This document shows positions 17,102-24,410 of a DNA stretch of 64,000 nucleotides, in pieces. The stretch spans positions 34,781-98,780 of the forward strand of contig JAVEQK010000009.1 of the NCBI GenBank assembly GCA_034007705.1, in the 5' to 3' direction. Below the pieces are notes generated by a model. That model did not search any database. It was not told the origin of the DNA and was given only the letters and a program-made list of their open reading frames with translations. The position numbers and the translations under genes were made by a program. The stretch comes from UBA10518 sp022837185. Its GTDB lineage: Bacteria; Desulfobacterota; Desulfobulbia; Desulfobulbales; Desulfobulbaceae. The first letter of the stretch is position 1. The number at the start of each line of letters is the position of its first letter.

Positions 17102-17515
17102 TCACATGGCAATGGCTTCTTCGATCATGTCTATTATCTTTCCATAGGTTCCGGCCAACGAGGCGGGAAAATCCCTGTCGTCGACCATGACTCTGACATT
17201 GTCCGGATTGAAATGAAAAAAACGAATCTGGGTGTGCTCATCCCTGCTGAAGACCATGACATGCTTGGGCATCAGTATGGCCCTCTCCGGATTCGCCTGC
17301 AGACTAGCCGCCGCCTTATCCGGCTTGCAAAGCTGAATCATGTGCAGATCAAAGCCCTCGGCCACCTCGGCCCCGTGCCTGCCGAAGGTCCTGGCCATTT
17401 CCATGGTGCTTTCATTGTGGATGATGAATCCGTGCCGCTGGACGACCTTTTGCAGGTCATCAACAAACTGAACCGGTTTTTTCTCCGTCTGATTGCGGTA
17501 AACATTGTCTCCCAT
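17102..17515 (-). CDS. DUF302-family protein
   Basis: This 137-residue protein belongs to the DUF302 family. Visible hallmarks are the segment FDLHMIQLCKPDKAAASLQANPERAI and the following MPKHVMVFSRDE strand, matching the IxxCNP...P-x-x-V pattern. It is soluble with no signal peptide, whereas some relatives are exported. Biochemical function is not known; relatives often accompany sulfur, metal or redox genes. A GGGGGAG site lies 5 bases before the ATG. It is the first gene of a likely operon with the BASS transporter, and a near-consensus sigma-54 element lies about 85 bases upstream. It is divergent from the PAS/sigma-54 activator gene. Confidence 0.8.
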   Translation of the reverse strand: MGDNVYRNQTEKKPVQFVDDLQKVVQRHGFIIHNESTMEMARTFGRHGAEVAEGFDLHMIQLCKPDKAAASLQANPERAILMPKHVMVFSRDEHTQIRFFHFNPDNVRVMVDDRDFPASLAGTYGKIIDMIEEAIAM

Positions 17516-17599
17516 TGTATCTCCCCCGGTGCATTGTCAAACTTTTGTCATCCTGGTTCCAAGACCGCTCCCTTCCGGGATCGGGTGGAAAAGCCCTAA

Positions 17600-17614
17600 C
17601 CAAGATTCATGCCA
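17600..17614 (-). promoter_or_regulatory. Candidate sigma-54 (-24/-12) promoter of the DUF302-BASS operon
   Basis: Read on the minus strand, this is TGGCAT, five bases, TTGG. The -24 half matches TGGCA exactly, and the -12 half differs from TTGC in its last base, which is usually well conserved. It stands about 85 bases before the DUF302 start. The same bases also form an inverted repeat (17600-17606 with 17614-17620). Confidence 0.4.
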
Positions 17615-17755
17615 TCTTGGCAGACAATCGGTACCGGTTCGTCCCGTTTCAACCTATTTATCCGATATTGCCTGCTTTTTCTGCGGCCAGTCGAGAGAGG
17701 GGCAGGCGGTTCGGACCCTGTAATTCCCGCCCCGCCTCCTCTTCGCCCTCCAAAG

Positions 17756-17885
17756 TAACGTTATGTTAACGTTAACAAGTGTCCCATTGGATCAGGACGG
17801 TGATTCAGGTAACGCTACTTGCTTCTTTTACTTTCGAAGATAATTGACTTTTATCAGAGGTCAAAGTATGCATAAAGTAACGCTA
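17756..17885. promoter_or_regulatory. Four TAACG(T/C)TA sites, candidate enhancer sites
   Basis: The 8-mer TAACGTTA, a perfect palindrome, occurs at 17756-17763 and 17767-17774; the one-mismatch form TAACGCTA occurs at 17810-17817 and 17878-17885. The first two centres are 11 bases apart, one helical turn. The second copy lies inside a 12-base palindrome (17765-17776). Distance to the candidate sigma-54 element is about 140-270 bases, which is the range for enhancer-binding proteins, and the last site lies about 35 bases before the activator start, consistent with autoregulation. Confidence 0.5.
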
Positions 17886-17919
17886 ATCGTTGTTCACCAC
17901 CATCGATCGGTACGGTCCA

Positions 17920-19311
17920 ATGGCAAAATCATCACTCCCCCGTCATCCCCAATTTTTCTCCCAGATCATCGCGTCCATGGCCGACGGCCTCTTCATCATG
18001 GATGCGAAAGGCAGAATTATCACCTGGAACCCCGCCATGGAAAGGATCAGCGGCTATACGCAGGAGGAAGCCCTCGGCCGGACCTGCGCGCTGCTTGAGT
18101 GCAGCCGCTGTTTCGGGCAGGAATGCCCGGCGGATATAACACAATGCGGGGTCACCCGCCACGGCGGCAATGAGGCGAAGGAATGCCTGATCAGGCACAA
18201 GGAAGGCCACAGTGTATCGGTAATTAAAAACGCCGCCGCCGTGGCGGGGGCAGATGGACGTCTGCTCGGTGTCGTGGAAACGGTGACCGACATGAGCGAG
18301 TTGGTCAAGGCCCGGCAGCGGGCCGAGGAGGCTGCCCGCCGGCTGGGGGAGGTCCACCGCTTTGCCGATATCATCGGCAAGAGCGAGGCCATGCTCCAGG
18401 TCTTCACCGCCATCAAGGCGGCGGCGGCCAGCGATGCGACAACCCTGATCCACGGGGAGTCCGGCACCGGCAAGGAACTGGTCGCCGGCGCCATCCATTT
18501 CAACAGTGCCCGGAGCTCCGGGCCGCTGGTGGCGGTAAACTGCTCCGCCCTCCCGGAAACCCTCCTGGAAAGCGAGCTTTTCGGGCATGTCCGAGGCGCT
18601 TTTACCGGGGCGAGCCGCGACCGCATCGGCCGCTTCGAGGAGGCGGACGGGGGCTCCATCTTCCTCGACGAAATCGCCGACCTCAGTCCGTTCATCCAGG
18701 TCAAACTGTTGCGGGTGCTGCAGGAACGTCAGATCGAACGGGTGGGGGAATCAAAGAGGCGGCCGGTGAATATCCGGGTGATTACCGCGACCAACGTCGA
18801 CTTGCAGACTCTGGTCCGGCAAGGCCGTTTTCGCGAAGATCTCTACTACCGCCTCAAGGTCTTTCCCATCGGCATACCGCCTCTGCGGGAACGCAAGGAG
18901 GATATTCCCCTGCTGATCAGCCACTTTGTCGCCGGACAGAACCGGAAAACCGGCAAGCAGATCCGCGGCCTGACACCGGAGGCCATACGGCTGCTCATGG
19001 ACCATGGGTGGCCGGGTAATGTCCGTGAGTTGGAAAATGCGATTGAACACGCCTTTGTCCTGTGCGCCGCCGACCGGATCGACGCCCGGGACCTGCCGTT
19101 GGAGATCCGCCATGGCGGTCTGCAAACGGAACCGGACAGGGGTCGTCCTCCCTGGCCCAAGGCTCGGCATTTAACCAGGGAGAAACTTGAGACTCTCCTG
19201 CGGACCTGTAACTACAACAAGGCTGAGACAGCCCGCCGGCTCGGCGTCAGCCGCACCGCAGTCTGGAAATACATGAAGAAATGGGGCATCCCCCTTCGGC
19301 CCGCGCCGTGA
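17920..19311 (+). CDS. PAS-domain sigma-54-dependent activator (NtrC family)
   Basis: This 463-residue enhancer-binding protein has a PAS sensor (about residues 8-125), a sigma-54 AAA+ ATPase (about 145-380) and a C-terminal Fis-type HTH (about 420-460). The ATPase has Walker A GESGTGKE and the sigma-54-contacting GAFTGA loop, so it should open sigma-54 promoters. The PAS part has an unusual set of at least six cysteines (around CALLECSRCFGQECPA, then TQCG and KEC), suggesting redox, metal or Fe-S sensing; that is inference. The ATG at 17920 is preferred over an in-frame TTG 30 bases upstream, though neither has a clear ribosome binding site. It is divergent from DUF302-BASS. Confidence 0.88.
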   Translation: MAKSSLPRHPQFFSQIIASMADGLFIMDAKGRIITWNPAMERISGYTQEEALGRTCALLECSRCFGQECPADITQCGVTRHGGNEAKECLIRHKEGHSVSVIKNAAAVAGADGRLLGVVETVTDMSELVKARQRAEEAARRLGEVHRFADIIGKSEAMLQVFTAIKAAAASDATTLIHGESGTGKELVAGAIHFNSARSSGPLVAVNCSALPETLLESELFGHVRGAFTGASRDRIGRFEEADGGSIFLDEIADLSPFIQVKLLRVLQERQIERVGESKRRPVNIRVITATNVDLQTLVRQGRFREDLYYRLKVFPIGIPPLRERKEDIPLLISHFVAGQNRKTGKQIRGLTPEAIRLLMDHGWPGNVRELENAIEHAFVLCAADRIDARDLPLEIRHGGLQTEPDRGRPPWPKARHLTREKLETLLRTCNYNKAETARRLGVSRTAVWKYMKKWGIPLRPAP

Positions 19312-19659
19312 TTCAGCGTCGAACGGTACTGCCCGTCTGCAAAGGGAAGGGTCCCGACTGAGGGTTGCGGGCAATGCCCGGAATGTCCCGCGCCGGGACC
19401 TGCATTATTCGTCGGGGTTTTGGGTGGCGGCAGTCCCTCAAAAAAAAAGGCCCTCCTTGCTGAGGAATGAGGGGGGGCACAGCAAGGAGGGCTAATCACT
19501 CACGAGGAGGATTATGAGGAAATAATAATCAATTCTGGCCAACTGTCAAGTTTTTTACGCTCCACACCCTCAAAATTTTCCTTTTTCTCCAACTTCGTCC
19601 CGGTGTGCCCGTGAATTCAGCATCTCCAACGGCGATTTCAGCCGGGCATCCCGGTCTGC
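19312..19659. other. Non-coding region with hairpins and clustered GGA motifs
   Basis: This gap of about 350 bases lies between the activator and a small membrane-protein gene that ends leftward. It contains a short hairpin with stem GTCCCG/CGGGAC (19386-19400), the 12-bp hairpin at 19450-19492, and five GGA triplets between 19464 and 19520. A well-formed GAGGAGG site is followed by ATG and only two codons before tandem stops (19504-19525), so no real gene is encoded there. Confidence 0.55.
19441..19492 (-). terminator. Minus-strand intrinsic terminator (possible sRNA element)
   Basis: A perfect 12-bp stem (19450-19461 with 19481-19492) is followed, on the minus strand, by a run of eight or more T. 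It would end transcripts coming from the small membrane-protein gene about 170 bases to the right. On the plus strand the 19-base loop carries a GAGGA motif. Confidence 0.6.
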
Positions 19660-19998
19660 TCAGGTTCCGGTCATCCTTGTCGCATACTGCGGGAAAAGCA
19701 GGCAGCCGACAAGGATGTGCAGATCAATCCCGAAAAAATATATGATCACGATAAACAGGAAACTGAGGAGAGCGGGAATAAGCACCGCGACAAACACCCT
19801 TGCCCTGCCCGGGGATATCGGCAGCTTTTTGAACGTATAATTGAAGGACAGAAGGACAAAAAGCAGGAAGGACAGCTCAAGCAGAATTTCGTATGGATAA
19901 TAGAGCTCAAAATTCCTTGCATAGAGATACTCCAGCGCCAACCAGTACAGAAAGGCCCCACCCAGGATGGCCAGGTTGACGGCAACAATTCTGGTCAT
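19660..19998 (-). CDS. Small integral membrane protein, unknown function
   Basis: I do not recognise a family. The product of about 112 residues is very hydrophobic, with four likely spans at about residues 5-25, 35-55, 68-90 and 92-105, plus short charged loops. It ends in a polar tail. The ATG at 19998 has a weak GGGG sequence upstream; reading further upstream adds 24 residues of low-complexity character and is less likely. It lies 100 bases downstream of the siroheme protein gene on the same strand, and the two may share a transcript. Confidence 0.55.
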   Translation of the reverse strand: MTRIVAVNLAILGGAFLYWLALEYLYARNFELYYPYEILLELSFLLFVLLSFNYTFKKLPISPGRARVFVAVLIPALLSFLFIVIIYFFGIDLHILVGCLLFPQYATRMTGT

Positions 19999-20098
19999 TG
20001 CCCCAACAGCAGGCGATCGGCGGGAAGTCGCGAGGGTGGCCCCGGGACGGGTCTGGAGGGGAACGGGCATGCTCTCTGCCGGGCGGCTGATCGTGGAA

Positions 20099-20758
20099 TC
20101 AGAGAACCGCCTTTTTCAGTGCTTCTATGCCGATCCGCTCAATGAATCGGGCGGTCCGCTCCTTCTTTCTGCCATGGGCGGCATAATATTCAAGGCACCT
20201 GCGGATGAGGGCAATCACCTCTTCCCTGCTGACATCCTCGGCGATGATGTCGCCAACCCGGGGCCGGCGGGCGGAGTTGCCGCCGAAGACGACGGTCCAC
20301 CCCTTTTTTTTGGCGAACATCCCGACATCCCTGACAAAACTCTCGCCGCAGCAGAAGGGGCAGCCGGATACGCCTATCTTTACCTTTGCGGGCAGTTCCA
20401 TGCCCAGAAAAAATTTTTCGATTTCACTGCCAAGCCCAAGGGAGTCGCCGACGCCGAACTTGCACACCGCGTTGCCGGGGCAGGCCTGGACATAGTGCAG
20501 GCACAGCTCGGTGGCCATGCCGGGATCCATCTTCAAATCCCGCCAGATATCGTCGATGACCTCCGCCTTCATGCCGACCAGGGCCAGACGGTGGCCGGAG
20601 GTGATTTTTATGATCGGGATGCCGTACTTCTCCACGACACGGGCTATTTCCCTGAAATTATCGAGGGTCGCCATGCCGACGGGTATCCTCGGCACGATGG
20701 CATAGGTCTGCTTGTCCCGCTGCAGGATTGCGCCTTTGGGTGGTGTCTCTTCGGTCAT
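20099..20758 (-). CDS. Small siroheme/4Fe-4S nitrite-sulfite reductase-like protein (copy 1)
   Basis: This 219-residue protein is a stand-alone sulfite/nitrite-reductase half: an N-terminal ferredoxin-like domain (about residues 15-75) and the siroheme/4Fe-4S domain. The iron-sulfur cysteines are seen as C-x5-C (ACPGNAVC, about residue 98) and C-x3-C (SGCPFCC, about 130). Size and layout match the low-molecular-weight assimilatory-type sulfite reductase known from Desulfovibrio, which reduces sulfite in vitro; the physiological role of that class is unclear. The ATG at 20758 has an AGGAGG site 5 bases upstream, which rules out a start 36 bases earlier. A second copy lies at 53072-53767. Confidence 0.85.
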   Translation of the reverse strand: MTEETPPKGAILQRDKQTYAIVPRIPVGMATLDNFREIARVVEKYGIPIIKITSGHRLALVGMKAEVIDDIWRDLKMDPGMATELCLHYVQACPGNAVCKFGVGDSLGLGSEIEKFFLGMELPAKVKIGVSGCPFCCGESFVRDVGMFAKKKGWTVVFGGNSARRPRVGDIIAEDVSREEVIALIRRCLEYYAAHGRKKERTARFIERIGIEALKKAVL

Positions 20759-20945
20759 GTCGTCCTCCTGATTTCTTTGCTCCCGGTGGCTCATGTGTGC
20801 GGGCCACAGTTTCTTTTACCTGAATTATGTTGCGGTGTGAAGGACAAACAGCTCATAATGAAAGCGGGCCTGACGGGCCTTGCCCGCCGGCCGGCCTGGA
20901 CTGCCGGTTTTTGGCAAAATCGGCGAAGCAGTGAGGGACAGGGAG

Positions 20946-21626
20946 ATGATTCGACGACTGTTGAAAACTCTGCTGGTGATGAGCGCCCCAGGATTCATTC
21001 TGTTCGCAGCCCCTGCCAGCCCGGCGCCATGGAACGGCGCCATCGATATTTGTCTTTGCGCCGCCGTCGACGATCGCCGGATACCCCTGGTGTATGAGGC
21101 CATCCGCTTCTGGAACGCCGCTCTCGCCGAGGCGGGCGCCCCTTTGCAGTTCGGCGCGGTACACCAGCGACCGCTGTCCGAACTCGAGGCAGCCCTCACG
21201 CAAATGAGCGCCGGCAAGCTCCGCAGCCACGAAACCCTGCCCTACCCGTCATTTATGGGGGACATGGAGCATGATCTGCTGATCATACTGAGCGATGCCG
21301 ACATCGTCTCCTTTACTGAGCATTGGGAGGAACGAAGCAGGGCGGTGATCGTCATCAAATCGGACAAAGTCCATCCCCTTTCCCTGCCCAACGTCACCCG
21401 CAACGTCATCGCCCATGAAATGGGCCATATCATCGGCCTCGGACACAACAGCGACGAGACCAGACTCATGTGCGGCCGGCCGGCGCCCTGCCGGCCGGAA
21501 GACTTCGCTTCATCCCAACCCCGCTTCCTGCCGTTGACCGAAGAAGAAAAAAACCTGCTGCGCCGACTGTACGGCAACAGCGAAGAACAGGCGGAATTGC
21601 TCTCCTCCACTCCATCAACGGAGTGA
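20946..21626 (+). CDS. Secreted matrixin-like zinc metalloprotease
   Basis: This 226-residue protein begins with a signal peptide (basic start, hydrophobic run to about residue 28, ending after AAPASPA). The zinc motif HEMGHIIGLGH is at residues 157-167 (His157, Glu158, His161, His167), and a Met follows in LMCG (about 175), as in metzincins of the matrixin type. It is probably an exported peptidase acting on protein or peptide substrates. No cysteine-switch propeptide is recognisable. The ATG at 20946 has an AGGGA site 7-10 bases upstream. It is convergent with the beta-helix protein gene, with 62 bases between the stops. Confidence 0.78.
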   Translation: MIRRLLKTLLVMSAPGFILFAAPASPAPWNGAIDICLCAAVDDRRIPLVYEAIRFWNAALAEAGAPLQFGAVHQRPLSELEAALTQMSAGKLRSHETLPYPSFMGDMEHDLLIILSDADIVSFTEHWEERSRAVIVIKSDKVHPLSLPNVTRNVIAHEMGHIIGLGHNSDETRLMCGRPAPCRPEDFASSQPRFLPLTEEEKNLLRRLYGNSEEQAELLSSTPSTE

Positions 21627-21688
21627 CAGCGATTCAGGCGGCCCGAAGGCTGTGGGAATGCCGGGTCGGTCCGGCCGCGGCCACGGCA

Positions 21689-22993
21689 TCAGTCTGCCTG
21701 TTCGAGCAGCAGCGGCACAAGAAAAGGAACCAGGGAAAACTGCACCATCTCAAAGGAACCGATATCAAACGCTTCCCCCTGGGGACGGGCTACCCCGCGC
21801 TGATCGGTTGCAATACCCTGATCGAAAAGATTTTTTCCGCCGTCCACCGCCGGACTGCCGGCCTGCAGGGCATGGGTCCTGGTCGGTCCGCCGGAAAAAC
21901 GCAACTCCTCAAGTTGTGCGTCCACCCTCTCCAGATCGCCCTCCCCTCCCAGGCCGCAGGTCCCGTCGCCGTCAAGATTGAAACCAAGGGAGTTGACCGG
22001 AGCGGACAGGCTGCAGTTCGAGCCCGCATTATCCGCCAACAGGGTATTGATCATGTTCAGGGTGCCTCCGTTATGCATACCCCCGCCCATGGAGGAAGTG
22101 TTTCGGGCGATGGTGCTCTGGACCAGGTCCAGGCGGCCGGCGTTATGGAGGCCTCCACCCTGCGAAGGATATCCCGGCGACGTACGGTTGCCGCTGATCG
22201 TTGCGTTACGGACGAGGCCGGCTCCCTCATTGAACATCCCCCCTCCCCGTCCCGCGGAGTTGGCATGGAGGGTGCTTGCCGACACATTGAGAATCGATCC
22301 CCCCGCATTGAATATGCCCCCTCCCGAACCGGCACTGTTCGCACTGATGGTGCTGTTTTGAATGGTGCAGACACCACCGTTGAGGATACCCCCGCCATGA
22401 CCGCCCGAACCGCCTCCTTCCACGACGTTCCCCGAGACCGACACATTGTTCAGAATCAAGGTGCCCTGGTTGCGGATCGCTCCGCCTCCCTCCTCGGCCG
22501 GGGCGGCTATAAATCCGTTGGTTATGGTCAGCCGCGAAACCGTGACGGTGATGTCGGGGTCCGAGATATCAAATATCCGGTCAATTCCGTTGCCGTCAAT
22601 GAAGGTTTGATCCAGTCCGGCCCCGACAAGGACAAGGGAATCGGTAATATCAAGATCGCCGGTTGCGCCGGCGTCCTCACCGGAACCCGGAAGGGTGAGA
22701 GAATAGACCCCCGGCGGCAGGACAATCAGGTCGGTGCCGGGCAGGCTGTTCGCTTCTTCGACGGCGGCGCGGAGCGTGCAAAAGGGCAAGACAAAGGGGG
22801 CGTTAACAATGAGGTAGGCCACGCAAAGGCCGTTGCCCGGGGTGAGATCGTTGACATCGTGGGCGGAATTGACGGTGAAGGTTGCCGTCTGCGCCGGATG
22901 AACGGGAAGGACCAGCAACAGCGCGGTAAGAAGGCGGAAAGACCACGCGCAGGGGCCCGGCCATAAAAAAGGGTATCGAGGGGACACACGCAT
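21689..22993 (-). CDS. Secreted right-handed beta-helix protein with CSLREA-like N-terminus
   Basis: This is an exported 434-residue protein. A signal peptide ends near HPAQTA (about residue 36). Next comes a CSLREA-type segment (TFTVNSAHDVNDL ... FCTLRAAVEEAN). The centre (about residues 130-330) is made of six to seven imperfect repeats of the type NSTISANSAGSGGGIFN, predicted to fold as a parallel beta-helix. The C-terminus (GSPAVDGG ... DIGSFE) fits the choice-of-anchor Q type of polymorphic outer surface proteins. Function is probably surface attachment or carbohydrate binding; no catalytic residues can be named. It starts 12 bases before... the trmO stop lies just to its right, on the same strand. 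Confidence 0.8.
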   Translation of the reverse strand: MRVSPRYPFLWPGPCAWSFRLLTALLLVLPVHPAQTATFTVNSAHDVNDLTPGNGLCVAYLIVNAPFVLPFCTLRAAVEEANSLPGTDLIVLPPGVYSLTLPGSGEDAGATGDLDITDSLVLVGAGLDQTFIDGNGIDRIFDISDPDITVTVSRLTITNGFIAAPAEEGGGAIRNQGTLILNNVSVSGNVVEGGGSGGHGGGILNGGVCTIQNSTISANSAGSGGGIFNAGGSILNVSASTLHANSAGRGGGMFNEGAGLVRNATISGNRTSPGYPSQGGGLHNAGRLDLVQSTIARNTSSMGGGMHNGGTLNMINTLLADNAGSNCSLSAPVNSLGFNLDGDGTCGLGGEGDLERVDAQLEELRFSGGPTRTHALQAGSPAVDGGKNLFDQGIATDQRGVARPQGEAFDIGSFEMVQFSLVPFLVPLLLEQAD

Positions 22994-23005
22994 GCCTTTT
23001 TGCGG

Positions 23006-23491
23006 CTACCTGAACCTGCTGTCCGACTTTTTCCCGGAGGCGGTTTTCCGCGCCTGCTCAAGCCAGCCGGTCCGGTACTCCGCCTGGCTGTCAAAGTCGG
23101 GAACAAACGGTTTGATGTCGAGGAGCGGTGTCCCGTCCAGCATATCAACATTCCGAACCCGGAGGCAGCCGTTCTCAACTCCGTCGAGCAGGACGGTGGA
23201 CAGACCGATGGGGTTCGGTCTCCTGGGCGCGCGGGTGGCAAAAAGGCCGCGGTGCTGCGTGTCCAGGAAAGGAACGACCTCAAGCTCGAAGCCCTGGCTG
23301 CGGTGGAAGAGGTAGATCAGGATGATGTGGGAGAAGCCGTCGAGATCCTTGAGGCCGGCTTGAAATTCTTCAAAAATCTCAATCGTCCCTTTCACTCCGG
23401 CCGCTCCGACTGGCTGGATCGGCATGTTCTCCGGTTCCCGGAACGGCGTATGGATAATGCCAATGGATTTCATTTCAATTTTTTCTTCCAT
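23006..23491 (-). CDS. trmO: tRNA (N6-threonylcarbamoyladenosine(37)-N6)-methyltransferase TrmO-like
   Basis: This 161-residue protein belongs to the TsaA/TrmO (UPF0066) family, which methylates t6A37 in tRNA using S-adenosylmethionine. The family signature ATRAPRRPNPIGLS is intact at about residues 85-98, and the segments IGIIHTPF near the N-terminus and DMLDGTPLLDIKPF further on are also typical. It is shorter than E. coli TrmO (about 235 residues), lacking the C-terminal extension, as in many bacteria and archaea. The ATG at 23491 is chosen over longer readings because the extra 50 residues are not homologous in character; an AGGA sequence lies upstream. It is divergent from the next small gene. 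Confidence 0.85.
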   Translation of the reverse strand: MEEKIEMKSIGIIHTPFREPENMPIQPVGAAGVKGTIEIFEEFQAGLKDLDGFSHIILIYLFHRSQGFELEVVPFLDTQHRGLFATRAPRRPNPIGLSTVLLDGVENGCLRVRNVDMLDGTPLLDIKPFVPDFDSQAEYRTGWLEQARKTASGKKSDSRFR

Positions 23492-23698
23492 GCCAACCCG
23501 TCCTCTTCCTCCTCTGTCATGATTGAAAACCCGGGAAATAATCACACTTTTGCCTATCTTACGTTTCCCGGACAATAAATACAAGGATGGAAGGTGGCGC
23601 ACCGGCGTCTTGTCATGAATATTTCTCTGTAACCTATGCAAAAAGGAAACGTTACTTCTTAATAGGGAAGATTGTATGGCCCGTCAAAGAGGGGGGGG

Positions 23699-24139
23699 AT
23701 GAAAATGATTGCACGGACATGCTGTATCGCTCTTGGCATTATAAGCCTTGTGCTCTTTTTTGCCACCATCGGAAAATCCTCGAAGCAAACCGGGATACTC
23801 AACGATGCCGACGATGACGGCCTTGTGCAGATAGTCCTGTCATGTCCCTGCACCGTCGGTCCCCTGGGGGTAATCGCCGGCCGCAGCTACAGTGAAAAAA
23901 TCAGGAAAAAGGCACTGAACACCTTGGTTTCGAAATATCCCGACTGGAACTGGGATCTCGTCAAACAGAAACGAATCAAACCGGGCATGACCGAACACGA
24001 GCTGCGGCTGGCATGGGGCAACCCCCATTCAATCCAGCATTCAGGGTCCATGGATAAATGGATTCATATCAGGGTCAACAGATCATTGATTGTCAAAAAT
24101 GTCTATGTCGAAAACGGCCGGGTTGTTTCCTGGAATTAG
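23699..24139 (+). CDS. Small exported or membrane-anchored protein with BamE-like motif
   Basis: I cannot assign a family with confidence. The roughly 146-residue product has an N-terminal hydrophobic segment (about residues 7-22) that is either a signal peptide or an anchor. Two close cysteines (SCPCTVGP) follow at about residues 49-51. The C-terminal part contains KPGMTEHELRLAWGNP followed by a beta-rich end (DKWIHI ... VYVENGRVVSW), which resembles the SmpA/BamE (OmlA) fold. A GAGGGGG site lies just before the ATGs at 23699 and 23705; either could be used. It stands alone between trmO and the ScsB-like gene. A TAACGTTT-type sequence lies upstream at 23648-23657. Confidence 0.6.
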   Translation: MKMIARTCCIALGIISLVLFFATIGKSSKQTGILNDADDDGLVQIVLSCPCTVGPLGVIAGRSYSEKIRKKALNTLVSKYPDWNWDLVKQKRIKPGMTEHELRLAWGNPHSIQHSGSMDKWIHIRVNRSLIVKNVYVENGRVVSWN

Positions 24140-24410
24140 TTTTCACTCAATGGAACGGCTCTTCCGGCCATCCTCCTTTATTGATCCGCTCTCCAAAACC
24201 CGATAATTACCGGTTCAGCTTCCCTCCCCGGCGAGCCGTCCGCTGGCAAGCCTTTCTCCGTAAGCGATTGTCAAATACCCCCTGGATGCATACAGTAAAA
24301 AACCGTGGCAGGACGGCTGCAGCCTCTTTCCCCGCCGGTTGCCGGAGACGGGGAGCCGACCTCACCTCGAACTTGAAAAACCCCGGAATCCTGACCTGAC
24401 GAGATCCTCC

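Larger units (their letters stand above)
17516..17919. other. Divergent control region between DUF302-BASS operon and sigma-54 activator
   Basis: This region of about 400 bases contains no credible open frame. It holds a sigma-54-like element facing the DUF302 gene (17600-17614), a cluster of four TAACG(T/C)TA sites (17756-17885), and the start region of the activator gene. It is A+T-richer than its surroundings in the right half, as expected of a control region. Confidence 0.6.

Noticed and set aside
17617..17632. Second TGGCA-type sigma-54 element facing the activator
   Set aside because: The -12 half (CGGT) does not match TTGC at correct spacing.
21470..22966. 498-codon open frame opposite the beta-helix gene
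   Set aside because: The repeats and signal peptide make sense only on the minus strand.
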